A stretch of DNA of 64,000 nt, from assembly GCA_017656305.1 (NCBI GenBank), contig JACDOG010000001.1, positions 248,001 to 312,000 on the forward strand, written 5' to 3'. This stretch comes from Thermoanaerobacteraceae bacterium. Lineage in GTDB: Bacteria > Bacillota > JADQBR01. Numbering within the stretch: position 1 is the stretch's first letter; each line of letters starts with the position of its first letter. Of the stretch, positions 54,740 to 63,131 are shown one piece after another. The translations under genes were made by a program, and so were the position numbers. The notes under the pieces are model-generated. The model was given only the letters and a program-made list of their open reading frames with translations. It did not search any database and was not told the DNA's origin.

Positions 54740-55609
54740 TTACTTGTTATGGTCGTCGTGGCAGTCTAGGCAGTTCTGCTTGGCAATAACATTATCCAAG
54801 GTGCTTTCTTCGCCTGTATGACAGCTTAAGCAATGTTCAAACTCGCCCTTATCATTCAGAGCAGCAGTCGGTGTGAAGTTGCCGTCAACCAGCGCAGCAT
54901 TCAACAATTCAACAGTCTTAGCCGCTACGTCACCGGACAGCTTTGCACAGCGGTCTGCCTTCTCATCGGAATGAATTTTCTTGCCTGCAGCGTTAGCCCA
55001 CTTGGAAACTGAAATGTGGCACAGCGGCGAACCGGATACTGTGGTAACCTGACCGGGGTGCGCACAGTATTCTTCGTACCTGTCACTGGGGAACGGGAAC
55101 TCGCAGTACCAAGTAAGCAACTCATTAATTATCTTTCCGAAATCCTTGGTTACCATGTTGATAACCGCAGACGCACCGTTCAGAGAACCACACAGGGTAC
55201 CCCAGTAAGCTACACCGGCACCACCGTATTTATACATATTGGTCGGAAGTTCATTGTAAGGATAACCAACTACCTCTGCCATTTCATCGATAAGAGCTCC
55301 GGCTACTGCATACATGCAGCCGCCTTTGCGGTAATAAGTATAAGCTCTCTTTGCTACCTTTTCCGGGTCTAACTTCTTGTAGGGCCAGGGCCACTCGGGT
55401 AATCCTTGATTTGCAGGTGCTGCAGTTTGTTGAGCTTCCGGTTTTTCACCATCATTTTCTTTTGGCGGTTCTGCCGTGTTTGTAGAGCAGCCAACCAGCC
55501 CGATGGTGCTGATACCTACAGCAGCTCCAGCAGCAAACTTTCCTGCATCACAGAGAAACTTTCTTCTTGACAAACTCTTTTCCAATTGTGCCAATTTTTT
55601 TTCGTCCAC
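54740..55609 (-). CDS. Tat-exported split-Soret-type dihaem cytochrome c
   Basis: The N-terminus carries a Tat signal SRRKFLCDAGKFAAGAAVG and then GLVGCS, a likely lipoprotein cysteine. The body has RKGGCMYAVAGALIDEM, KYGGAGVAYWGTLCGSLNGA and C-terminal CLSCHTGEE and CLDCHDDHNK, i.e. two CxxCH haem sites. This set resembles split-Soret cytochrome c of sulfate reducers (the C-GCAxxG-C-C family). GTG start at 55609 lies 6 bases after GGAGGTG; the longer frame begins at 55639. It is upstream of the tat operon on the same strand. Its electron partner is unknown. Confidence 0.82.
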   Translation of the reverse strand: MDEKKLAQLEKSLSRRKFLCDAGKFAAGAAVGISTIGLVGCSTNTAEPPKENDGEKPEAQQTAAPANQGLPEWPWPYKKLDPEKVAKRAYTYYRKGGCMYAVAGALIDEMAEVVGYPYNELPTNMYKYGGAGVAYWGTLCGSLNGASAVINMVTKDFGKIINELLTWYCEFPFPSDRYEEYCAHPGQVTTVSGSPLCHISVSKWANAAGKKIHSDEKADRCAKLSGDVAAKTVELLNAALVDGNFTPTAALNDKGEFEHCLSCHTGEESTLDNVIAKQNCLDCHDDHNK

Positions 55610-55650
55610 AATCTCCACCTCCAAAAAATTGAAAATCACTTGTTTAAACC

Positions 55651-55679
55651 TTAATAATTTGAGTAACGCGAAAAATCAA
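55651..55679 (-). promoter_or_regulatory. Putative promoter of the cytochrome gene
   Basis: On the minus strand TTGATT (55674-55679) and TATTAA (55651-55656) are 17 bases apart, about 40 bases before the cytochrome start. Confidence 0.5.
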
Positions 55680-56149
55680 AAACTTTACAACTTGCAACCG
55701 TTGTCCCCCGACATTTTTCATTGCCTTCAGCCTGATGGTTAATCACCTTCAGGTAAACAAAAACCGGCTCAGGCAGCTTGTTTTTTTAATACCTCACCCC
55801 CTTTAAAATGTGAAATAATACTCAAGCCGTGCCTAAAATTGAACTCGAGATACCAGCTCGAAATCCTGCATAACCTCGCCATATCTTCCAAAAATCTCGA
55901 GTATAAAATGGGTATTCTTCTTTATCTCTACAAAATTCGCAACAACTTTTAATTAAGGTATTTTTCATGTACTTTAAATATCCTGTACGCAAATACTTAT
56001 AACGGTATAATTTTTGGTTATGGCCTCTATACAAGATTTGTATAACCACTCAACATCCCTCAAAACTGGTTACTTGCGTCCTAATCATAAAACAAAAAAA
56101 TCAAATTAAAACACATGGCATTATGTATTAAGGTCTCTTTCAAGCAATA
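55680..56149. other. Gene-free A+T-rich divergent gap
   Basis: Between the cytochrome and the LysR gene there is no convincing coding sequence. A 75-codon minus-strand frame at 55822-56049 has no good ribosome site and resembles nothing I know. The stretch is A+T-rich and presumably contains upstream control sequences for the two divergent genes. Confidence 0.5.
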
Positions 56150-56178
56150 TTGAATCATTGCACTACTTGAATTATAAT
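56150..56178 (+). promoter_or_regulatory. Sigma-A promoter of the LysR gene
   Basis: TTGAAT (56150-56155) and TATAAT (56173-56178) are exactly 17 bases apart, about 48 bases before the ATG. Confidence 0.8.
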
Positions 56179-56226
56179 GAACAATAAAACTCAACATGTA
56201 ATTGTACTCAAAGGAGATTATCCAAT

Positions 56227-57141
56227 ATGAACATTTCCCAGTTTGAATTGCTTTGTGAAGTGGCGAGGGTTAAAAGTTTCTCCAAAGCAGCCAAATTGCT
56301 CCACCTGAGCCAGCCCGCAGTAAGTTCTCAGATTCATTCAATTGAGAACTATTATGGCGCCAAGTTATTTGAGCGCAGTACCAGCGGAGTAACTTTGACA
56401 CCTATTGGTGAAACCGTATACAAGTACGCCAAAGAAATCTTAAAGCTGCACGACAAGCTGGAAAAGGAAATTGATGCCTCGCTACAGAGCGAAAATCAAA
56501 AGTTGGTTATCGGCGCCAGTACGACTATTGGTAATTACGCCATACCCTGCACTATCTGGACCTTTAAAGAAAAATACCCGCTTGCGCAAATAAAGCTTGA
56601 AGTAAAGAATACCAAAACCATCCTCAACATGCTGGATAACGACGAAATAGACCTGGCCCTGCTGGAAGAACCGCTCCCGGAAAAACATGACAACTTCAAA
56701 AAACATCCTGTATCCAATGATGAACTGCTGGTAATTGCGCCTCCGAAAAAACCCTGGGTAGACAAGACTACAATTACGTTGGCGGAATTAAAAAAAGCCC
56801 CGTTAATCATCCGCGAACAAGGCTCAGGCATTCGTTGTATGTTTGAAAAGGTGCTTTCCGCATTAAACCTCAACTTGCTGACCGATTTTAACGTGGTAAC
56901 AGAAATGGGAAGTATTGAAGCAATTAAATCTACTGTAGAGGCAGGATTGGGCGTGTCCATTTGCAGTAGTCTGGCAATCAGGAAGGAAATTCGTTCCGGG
57001 GTAATTCATCCGCTAAGAATTGAAGATGCGGAATTTCAGGTGAACTACTTGATTGTATACAAAGACAAAAAGAACTTAAATAGCACAGCCAAGAGATTCA
57101 TACGTTTCCTGGCAGGCCCGGGTAAAAATCCATTTTGCTAG
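56227..57141 (+). CDS. LysR-family transcriptional regulator
   Basis: 304 residues: an N-terminal winged helix-turn-helix (NISQFELLCEVARVKSFSKA then AKLLHLSQPAVSSQIHSIE), a linker helix, and a periplasmic-binding-protein-like effector domain with LVIGASTTIGNYAIP and GLGVSICSSLAIRKEIRSG. The sequence looks like the CysL/CbbR/selenium-associated LysR group. ATG after AAAGGAG. Neighbouring genes for a sulfur-type transporter converge on it, and the cytochrome gene diverges; which of these it controls is not visible. Confidence 0.9.
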   Translation: MNISQFELLCEVARVKSFSKAAKLLHLSQPAVSSQIHSIENYYGAKLFERSTSGVTLTPIGETVYKYAKEILKLHDKLEKEIDASLQSENQKLVIGASTTIGNYAIPCTIWTFKEKYPLAQIKLEVKNTKTILNMLDNDEIDLALLEEPLPEKHDNFKKHPVSNDELLVIAPPKKPWVDKTTITLAELKKAPLIIREQGSGIRCMFEKVLSALNLNLLTDFNVVTEMGSIEAIKSTVEAGLGVSICSSLAIRKEIRSGVIHPLRIEDAEFQVNYLIVYKDKKNLNSTAKRFIRFLAGPGKNPFC

Positions 57142-57440
57142 TCAGATACCCATGCCACAATGCGGCACAAATATATTATGAAAATTTGACTCTAGGCTAA
57201 TGTGCACTCGTCACCGGAGACCCGCGCGGAGCAGCAACGGGTTCCCACTCGGCTTTCGCCCGGTACTCAGCCAATGGGCATAAATCCAGGCAAATTTCTT
57301 GCCACCGTATGTACAGGGCACGGAAAAGATGCTGCGTTACACATGATTGAGTACCGGGTCGGCCTAATTAATGGTTCCTCCGTGGTACCACTAGCCATTA
57401 GAGACCTGTCCGGATTGTTGTAACATATTTTCAGGATAGA
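57142..57440. other. Gap between LysR and the YeeE-like gene
   Basis: No gene recognised. A GTG-started plus-strand frame of 73 codons (57202-57423) has no ribosome site and no recognisable motif. The central part is more G+C-rich than its surroundings, which may mean decayed coding sequence. Confidence 0.4.
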
Positions 57441-58013
57441 TTATAACTTGAAAATATAATGACGCAGTAGCAAGCTGCCGGCGACAGCACCTATAAATAG
57501 GAAGAATCCGAAAACCCAGCCGTGAAGTGACTGGGAGGCAATACCGCCCAACAGGGCGCCAATATTGCAGCCCAGTGCCAGCCTGGCACCATAACCCATT
57601 AACAATCCTCCCGCTACTCCTAAAAGCACCTGGGAACCGGATTTTACCCGCTTGACGCGAAATTGCGAAGCGGCCAGGGCTGCCAGCAGCACACCGGTAA
57701 CCACACCCAAATTTAAAATGGTTCCCTCATTAATCAGCAAATCGGCAAAAGACGAACTGCTACCAATCTGTTGCAGGTAATTCAAAACAACATCTCCATC
57801 CATAAACGACCAAAGCGCAAAGCCCCACTTGGTAATAGTCGAGGTCACGCCCCAGGGCCGGTGAAACAAGGTAAATAAGGTAATGTTCAACAGTGCAAGT
57901 ACCACCGCTCCTGCCCAGTGGGGCCAGGAAGAGGACAAATAGTTATCCAGCTTTACCATAATCTTTTTGAGCCACGTCATAGGTTTTATCGCCTTTCTCT
58001 GTATAACTTTCAA
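57441..58013 (-). CDS. YeeE/YedE-type sulfur transporter, C-terminal-half protein
   Basis: 190 residues with about four to five membrane spans. The motif GYGARLALGCNIGALLGGIA with the conserved cysteine, followed by LHGWVFGFFLFIGAVAGSL, matches the C-terminal half of YeeE/YedE transporters, which carry thiosulfate or selenium compounds. The TTG start overlaps the tusA-like stop by four bases. The N-terminal-half protein is encoded two genes upstream, so the transporter is split around the TusA-like gene. Confidence 0.82.
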   Translation of the reverse strand: MKVIQRKAIKPMTWLKKIMVKLDNYLSSSWPHWAGAVVLALLNITLFTLFHRPWGVTSTITKWGFALWSFMDGDVVLNYLQQIGSSSSFADLLINEGTILNLGVVTGVLLAALAASQFRVKRVKSGSQVLLGVAGGLLMGYGARLALGCNIGALLGGIASQSLHGWVFGFFLFIGAVAGSLLLRHYIFKL

Positions 58014-58234
58014 GCCTTCCTAATAGTAATCCGCCAAACCCCTTCCCCTTCTTCATCAATTTCAAAATCATATCCTTCACTGTCACACCAGTTCAGGATA
58101 TTCCGTGCCGCCTGGTTCACATCAGTCTCCACTATGAGAACGTCCTCGCTGTTTAGTTTGACAAAAGCCTTTTGGGTTTTTAACAGTGGTATTGGACACA
58201 CATCTCCGAGCAGATTGAGTTTCTTTTCCGCCAC
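58010..58234 (-). CDS. TusA-like sulfur carrier protein
   Basis: A 74-residue TusA/SirA-type protein with NLLGDVCPIPLLKTQKAFVK, the CPxP motif whose cysteine carries persulfide, and the C-terminal IDEEGEGVWRITIRKA. The GTG at 58234 lies 5 bases after AGAGGTGG; the longest frame, from 58279, lies deep in the upstream gene. YeeE plus a TusA protein (YeeD) is a known thiosulfate-uptake pair; YedE plus YedF is linked with selenium. Here the protein lacks the YedF C-terminal domain, favouring the sulfur reading. Confidence 0.85.
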   Translation of the reverse strand: MAEKKLNLLGDVCPIPLLKTQKAFVKLNSEDVLIVETDVNQAARNILNWCDSEGYDFEIDEEGEGVWRITIRKA

Positions 58235-58868
58235 AAGTTCCACCTCTTTTAGCAGTGAATTTTCGTTTCTCCACCACATAGGTCAGGCCGTAGACAGTCA
58301 AAAGTACAGCTAGACCAATCGCTCCACCCAAAAACCAGCCAAAAATGTCCGGTAAAAATACCGGCTTTAAGCTTATAAAATGTTTCCTCCACCATGAAAA
58401 ATGATAAGCTCCCAAAATGGAACCACCAATAATGCTGAACAATACCAGCCAGAACAATAAAAACCCTTCCCCCAGACGCTGCAGGGTCCCGCAAACACAG
58501 CCACCGGCCAATATCATGCCCACACCAAACAGCAGGCCCCCCACAGCAGTATGCATTCCCACCGGAAAAATATAACCGGGAATGGGTTTGTCATGCAAGT
58601 GGGCCTGCAGTTGCACAAAATAAAATCCCACAAATGAAATTAACAACAGTGTCAGTGCAGCCCGAAACATGCGAAAATCCCGAAAAAAGACAATATCTGA
58701 ACACGCTGAAGCAAAGCAAAGTCCGGACCGGTAAAAAGTGAATCCAATAGCAATTCCTATCAACCAGTATATGAGGAAACTGCTTTTATAAGTAAAAAAC
58801 GCCCAGCCTACTGCCGCTATCACGATCAAAAGCAGCAAAGCCCACTGTCTTTGTGAAATTTTTCTCAT
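58122..58868 (-). CDS. YeeE/YedE-type sulfur transporter, N-terminal-half protein
   Basis: 248 residues with six membrane spans in the first 200. FYRSGLCFASACSD and AGGCVCGTLQRLGEGFL contain the conserved pore cysteines of the family. After the last span (residue ~200) the frame continues for ~48 residues of hydrophilic, cysteine-containing tail that overlaps the first 113 bases of the TusA-like gene in another frame. A normal end near residue 205 would be expected, so either the overlap is real or a frame change has extended the tail. ATG after AAGGTAG. Confidence 0.8.
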   Translation of the reverse strand: MRKISQRQWALLLLIVIAAVGWAFFTYKSSFLIYWLIGIAIGFTFYRSGLCFASACSDIVFFRDFRMFRAALTLLLISFVGFYFVQLQAHLHDKPIPGYIFPVGMHTAVGGLLFGVGMILAGGCVCGTLQRLGEGFLLFWLVLFSIIGGSILGAYHFSWWRKHFISLKPVFLPDIFGWFLGGAIGLAVLLTVYGLTYVVEKRKFTAKRGGTCGGKETQSARRCVSNTTVKNPKGFCQTKQRGRSHSGD

Positions 58869-59126
58869 AAGCGCACACTACCTTAAAAAGATAATATATT
58901 AAATAGTTTTCTATTTTGGACCGGTCTTCCTGCTGTTGCCTGATGGAAGTACTACCTGTCATTCCCAAACAGGAAACAAATTGACGTGCATTTATTATCT
59001 TAGTTCGCGTCCAACCGCCAGTATTCCTGCAAATAAAATTTTCTCCCGAAGTACACTGCTTTTTTATAGTTTCACCATCTATTAGGCAAAATAGTGATAG
59101 AACTTGATACCACGAGGTGCCTTTCC

Positions 59127-60674
59127 ATGCATGAACATTTCGCCCTAATACTGATACTGCTGGCGATCGCAGTTGCTACCACCGCCGTTGCTAAAAAATT
59201 AAACCAACCTTATCCTATTTCCCTGGTCATAGTCGGTGTTTTCATCGGCCTCCTGCCAATAGAAGGTTTGGAATCGTTAAAGGATTTCGTTGCTGAAGAC
59301 GAGATTTTCCGGTTTACAATTATTTCAATTTTCCTGCCCACACTGTTGGGTGAAGCAGCACTAAAGCTTCCTTATTCACAATTGAAAGAAAATAGAACAC
59401 CTATTATTATCCTTGCCCTCGGCGGCACGGTAATTTCCTTTTTAACGGTGGGAGTTCTTGCAGAATTATTTTTAGGCCTCAACCTGCAGGTTGCTTTTGT
59501 TTTCGCCGCCTTGATCGCAGCCACAGACCCGATTAGTGTGCTTTCGATTTTCAAGCGCCTTGGTGTCGATAAAAGACTGGCTACAGTAATTGAAGGCGAA
59601 AGCCTCTTTAACGACGGTATTGCAGTAGTATTATTCAATATTGCTGCGTTTTCCCTAATGGAGTATTTGCACCTTGGAGTCACAGGATTTGTTCTCGGTG
59701 CTATAGAGTTTATCAAGGTAGCTTTCGGGGGTGCCGTCGTCGGCGGCACCCTGGGTTACCTGTTTTCCAAGCTGACAAAGTTTTATGACGATTATCCTCT
59801 GGAAATAATTTTTTCCATGCTGTTGTTTTACGGCGCGTTCTTTATTGCGGAACAATTTCACCTTTCCGGGGTCATAGCTACGGTAGTAGCCGGAATTATT
59901 TTTGGCAATTACGGCGGTGAAATAGGCATGAGCCCGACCACCAAGCTGAATATCAACAATTTTTGGGACGTAGCAGCGCTGCTGGCCAACTCAATGGTAT
60001 TCCTGATGGTAGGTCTGGAAATTGCACGGATTGATCTCACCCCCAGGTGGGGGGGAATAGGCATGGCTATTGTCATCGTGCTGGCTGCCAGAAGCGCGGC
60101 AGTATACATCACCCTATTCTTCGTGCGAAACTTTCCCCCAGCCTGGAAGCACATTTTAAACTGGGGCGGGTTGAAAGGTTCTCTCTCCATAGCCCTGGCT
60201 CTGAGCCTGCCGCTAGAGTTTCCTGCCAGGGAAGAAGTTGTAGTGGCCGCCTTCAGCGTAGTATTGTTTTCCCTAGTGGTGCAGGGTTTGTCAGTAAAGC
60301 CATTAATAGCGTGGCTGAATATCATCCCCAAAAAATCGGGTTTGCCAGCATACGAGGACCACATATCCAAAATACACCGTTACAAATCCGCTTTAAAGAA
60401 ACTGGACGTGATGAAAGAAGAAGCACTGATTTCAGAATACGTGTACGAAAGGCTGAAAAAGACCTACAACGAAAAACTTGATTACGAACATGCATCGTTG
60501 GAAAAACTGTATTCCCAGTTTCCCTCGCTTATCGAAGAACAATTTGCCAAGGCGCACAAGCAAGCCCTGTATTCCGAATATGACGCTGTTGAGGAACTGG
60601 CCGCAAAAAACATCATCTCGGACGCTACCGCAGGGAAACAAAAAGAACAGATTATTGATATGATTGAAGGTTAA
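59127..60674 (+). CDS. CPA1-family Na+/H+ antiporter
   Basis: Twelve or so membrane spans, with the ion-site segment AATDPISVLSIFKRLGVDKR and VIEGESLFNDGIAVVLFNI typical of CPA1/NhaP exchangers. LNWGGLKGSLSIALALSLP also fits. The last ~120 residues are a cytosolic helical tail. 515 residues from the ATG at 59127, 7 bases after GAGGTG; a GTG at 59094 lengthens it by 11. It is monocistronic, with a hairpin after it. Confidence 0.93.
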   Translation: MHEHFALILILLAIAVATTAVAKKLNQPYPISLVIVGVFIGLLPIEGLESLKDFVAEDEIFRFTIISIFLPTLLGEAALKLPYSQLKENRTPIIILALGGTVISFLTVGVLAELFLGLNLQVAFVFAALIAATDPISVLSIFKRLGVDKRLATVIEGESLFNDGIAVVLFNIAAFSLMEYLHLGVTGFVLGAIEFIKVAFGGAVVGGTLGYLFSKLTKFYDDYPLEIIFSMLLFYGAFFIAEQFHLSGVIATVVAGIIFGNYGGEIGMSPTTKLNINNFWDVAALLANSMVFLMVGLEIARIDLTPRWGGIGMAIVIVLAARSAAVYITLFFVRNFPPAWKHILNWGGLKGSLSIALALSLPLEFPAREEVVVAAFSVVLFSLVVQGLSVKPLIAWLNIIPKKSGLPAYEDHISKIHRYKSALKKLDVMKEEALISEYVYERLKKTYNEKLDYEHASLEKLYSQFPSLIEEQFAKAHKQALYSEYDAVEELAAKNIISDATAGKQKEQIIDMIEG

Positions 60675-60682
60675 AACAGAAG

Positions 60683-60710
60683 CCCCGGCAGTACCGGGGT
60701 GCCTCCTTTT
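60683..60710. terminator. Hairpin after the antiporter gene
   Basis: CCCCGG (60683-60688) pairs with CCGGGG (60694-60699) around CAGTA, followed by a pyrimidine-rich tail with TTTT. It lies between two converging genes. Confidence 0.65.
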
Positions 60711-60885
60711 AACGTCGCTCCCTGGCGAGCAGTTGTTCATATTCGCCAAGCTGCCTTATCAATTCTCTACTTTTTGTCACAAATTCACTTTTAGCCAGTT
60801 GCACTGCTTCTTCCATTAACTGCTCAACTTCCGCCCGCAATGCAGGGATTTGTTCCAAAATGGCTGCAACACGCCGGTCATACAT
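60709..60885 (-). CDS. 58-residue helical protein of unknown function
   Basis: The true gene is the last part of a much longer open frame. ATG 60885 has GGAGG 8 bases upstream and gives MYDRRVAAILEQIPALRAEV then an all-helical, charged chain ending LLARERR. The upstream part of the frame is the antisense-frame shadow of the lysE gene. It follows lysE by 53 bases. I do not recognise a family. Confidence 0.65.
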   Translation of the reverse strand: MYDRRVAAILEQIPALRAEVEQLMEEAVQLAKSEFVTKSRELIRQLGEYEQLLARERR

Positions 60886-60938
60886 ACAAAACACCTCCGG
60901 GTTTAGCTTTCCCGAAAGTGCCAAGTAATAAAATTGTG

Positions 60939-61580
60939 TCAAGTGCGCAGAAAGGTTAGCCCCGAGTAAATAAAATACAAGGCCAACACCATTAAGAATA
61001 ACCCGCAGATTAACAGTATTGCGCGGTAAAGCGCATCGGAAATTATCCTTTTTCCCGATGTGATACCGAAAGAAACTGCGGTATACCAAATAAAGTCCGC
61101 ACTGATATGTCCCAGAAAAAATGCTAGCAGGCCCAAATACCCATTTGCTAACGCCATGGAAATATAGCTTAAACCGATTGTGACCCACCAGAGCGTCCAG
61201 TAGGGATTGGCGATACTGGTCAAAATACCAATTGCCTCCAGCGGAAGCTTTTTTGTTGAACCGGTCACTTCCAAGTTCAATTCCACTTTCTGCAACCAGG
61301 CATCGCGTACAATCCCCCATCCCATCCACAGTAAAAACAAACCTCCCAATACCGCTATGGCAACCTTAACAGCCGGGAGCACCAAAAAGGCATCCAGGCC
61401 CCCGATTAAACCAACGACCAGAAGAGCCTCCAAAATTGCATGCCCGAATATCAGCCTCGGCCCGGCACTGGCTCCTTTGTAGTAGCTTTCATTTATGGTA
61501 GCTGTCAGCAGTGGCCCGGGCATCATGGCCCCGGAAAAACCAATAATCATTGCGGTAATAAACAAGGTGCTTAATCCCAA
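60939..61580 (-). CDS. LysE-family amino-acid exporter
   Basis: A six-span exporter of the LysE/RhtB group: FSGAMMPGPLLTATINESYY with the conserved GAMxPGP motif, GHAILEALLVVGLIGGL, and ANPYWTLWWVTIGLS in the second half. TTG start at 61580 with AGGGGG 7 bases upstream; the longest frame starts at 61604. 213 residues. Substrate (lysine, arginine, threonine, other) cannot be told. Confidence 0.88.
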   Translation of the reverse strand: MGLSTLFITAMIIGFSGAMMPGPLLTATINESYYKGASAGPRLIFGHAILEALLVVGLIGGLDAFLVLPAVKVAIAVLGGLFLLWMGWGIVRDAWLQKVELNLEVTGSTKKLPLEAIGILTSIANPYWTLWWVTIGLSYISMALANGYLGLLAFFLGHISADFIWYTAVSFGITSGKRIISDALYRAILLICGLFLMVLALYFIYSGLTFLRT

Positions 61581-61646
61581 TGTCCTTCCCCCTGTACACT
61601 TCAAAGTTTTGATTAACCGGCAGATTACGTCAAAAAATATGTAAGA

Positions 61647-61880
61647 TTACTTCCCCGTGCGCTCAAAACTGGTATTGATCTGAGCGTCAAGATAGTTAAA
61701 TAGCCAAATGGTAATGGCGATATACATGACGATAAACAACATTACTAATGCATATCTTGTAGATTTACTCAAATTGAACATGAATCCAACCAATAAATGG
61801 CAGCCCGCCGGTAGCACGACAAAATAGCCAAGAAAGATTAGAAATACCAGCTAGTGAATAAAACTAGTTTCTTTTTGCAT
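61647..61880 (-). pseudogene. Small two-span membrane protein gene interrupted by an in-frame amber codon
   Basis: From ATG 61880, with a good AAAGGGGG site 7 bases upstream, the frame reads MQKETSFIH and then TAG at codon 10 (61851-61853), and continues for 67 intact codons: LVFLIFLGYFVVLPAGCHLL, then ALVMLFIVMYIAITIWLFNY and a short tail ending in TAA. The downstream part clearly encodes two membrane spans. A single change of TGG or CAG to TAG would explain it. It could be a recent pseudogene, a recoded amber, or a gene starting after the TAG. Confidence 0.55.
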
Positions 61881-62440
61881 GTTTAATCCCCCTTTAAACA
61901 TTAGCTTTAATTGGATTTTTTATCACTTATAAACTTATGTTCGTGCAACGGGCTTATTTACCTGTTTGTTTTGTCTCAAATTTTCGTTTTACTTCTCCCA
62001 ATTTTCGGTTGCCATGCCTTGCTGTTGCCGCAAGCACCTATATGCCAAGGGCTTCGGCGTTTATTTTGGCTACAAACTGTCGAAGCCGGGATTTACAGCC
62101 TCAGTTGGAAAAAAAATATTGGCAGAGCCTTGAATAGCCCTGCCATTCATATGGTTCCAGATAACTTTTATCCGGAAAACCTGTCTCGCCGGTTGTTGAG
62201 TTTTCGGCCAAAGTATTGCTATTCGGCCTTATCCACCGCCTTCTTCAAATCGTCGCTTTCAAACATATCCATGAATACGGTGGGTTTCACCATGCCTCTT
62301 TGGGTTTCCCCGCTCCTTCTTTCTTATTACCCCCACTAAATCTGTGAACAATTCTTTAGGATATATTGTTCACCGCAAAAACCATTTAATATCACCGGAA
62401 AGAAGGAGGCAGGTTTTGTCCCTCCACTTTTAAACCGACC
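61881..62440. other. Gene-poor stretch with decayed minus-strand frames
   Basis: No solid gene. Two minus-strand fragments look coding-like but are each broken by one amber: 61954-62100 (no start codon; SRLRQFVAKINAEALGI, TAG, then RHGNRKLGEVKRKFETKQ) and 62168-62293 (ATG start MVKPTVFMDMFES, 24 codons, TAG, 16 more codons). A hairpin terminator lies between them. The plus-strand frames here look like shadows. Confidence 0.4.
62109..62144 (-). terminator. Terminator on the minus strand
   Basis: GGCAGAGC (62121-62128) and GCCCTGCC (62137-62144) pair fully in minus-strand RNA with one G-U, followed by AATA and eight T. It probably ends the DUF2318/CcmH transcript, about 300 bases after the DUF2318 stop. 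Confidence 0.8.
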
Positions 62441-63031
62441 TTAAATTCTTGGTTCCCACTCTCTTACAATATCCTCCGGCACCAGTATTTGACCGTTCCG
62501 TACTTCATACGGCAGTTCCTCCGGGGGATATTGCAAGCAGCCTCCGGAAATACCTCTCAAGTCATTCAAATACCAACGCGTACCGCAGGTATCGCAAACC
62601 AGAACATTATCTTCGATATGAAAGCGTTCTGAGCGGCACGGTTCGCACATGGCCATGGCTACCACCAGCCGACCCGCAGGCGTGATAAATGAAGTAACAG
62701 CGTTGCGCTTTCCGTTTTTGCTGTATTCCGTATAAATAATTTTGTTCTCTATCACTTCGTCCAGTAAAATAATCAGCTTACCATCCTTCACCACATTTTC
62801 TATATCCGTCATACTGATGGTTTTACCGTCATAGTCAGGAGTTTTACCAATATTGTAGTTGCCCCCTTCATACCTTTTAGGTAGTACCGCAGTATCCCGG
62901 GTCGCAAAGGCAAACCAGCCTACACCAACCACCGCAATAAGGACAAACACCAGTATTACCACCCGGTTGGGCCCCCGGTATTTTTGGCTACCGCTGACAA
63001 ATTCCTCGCGTTTTTCCTGTCTCTTAGACAT
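62441..63031 (-). CDS. DUF2318 membrane-anchored cysteine protein
   Basis: 196 residues: a positively charged N-terminus, one membrane span (~24-43), then an outward domain of DUF2318 type with CEPCRSERFHI, CDTCGTRWYL and GISGGCLQYPPEELPY, i.e. five cysteines (129, 132, 146, 149, 165). DUF2318 proteins are found with metal-transport and haem genes and probably bind iron or another metal. ATG at 63031 after CAGGAGGG; the longer frame to 63097 has no site. It follows the ccmH-like gene. Confidence 0.85.
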   Translation of the reverse strand: MSKRQEKREEFVSGSQKYRGPNRVVILVFVLIAVVGVGWFAFATRDTAVLPKRYEGGNYNIGKTPDYDGKTISMTDIENVVKDGKLIILLDEVIENKIIYTEYSKNGKRNAVTSFITPAGRLVVAMAMCEPCRSERFHIEDNVLVCDTCGTRWYLNDLRGISGGCLQYPPEELPYEVRNGQILVPEDIVREWEPRI

Positions 63032-63131
63032 ACCATCCCTCCTGAGACTGTTAAAGCCAAACAGCAAATTGATTTGAAAGGTGATTTCACCGTTCACTGC
63101 CGTTTAAGTTTACCATTGTTATCGAAAACTA

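Noticed and set aside
55822-56049. A 75-codon minus-strand frame in the cytochrome-LysR gap
   Set aside because: No ribosome site and no similarity to any family known to me; A+T-rich gap is a better reading.
57202-57423. A 73-codon plus-strand frame after the LysR gene
   Set aside because: GTG start with no ribosome site, no recognisable motif, unusual composition; treated as a gene-free gap.
60709-61329. A 206-codon minus-strand frame
   Set aside because: Most of it overlaps the lysE gene in another frame and shows no motif; only the last 58 codons have their own ribosome site and are kept.
61851-61853. Proof of pyrrolysine use
   Set aside because: Several ordinary genes here end in TAG and no pyl gene or methylamine methyltransferase is in the window, so decay remains the default.
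61911-62339. A 142-codon plus-strand frame
   Set aside because: Hydrophobic but without ribosome site; it lies opposite a clear minus-strand terminator and minus-strand fragments.
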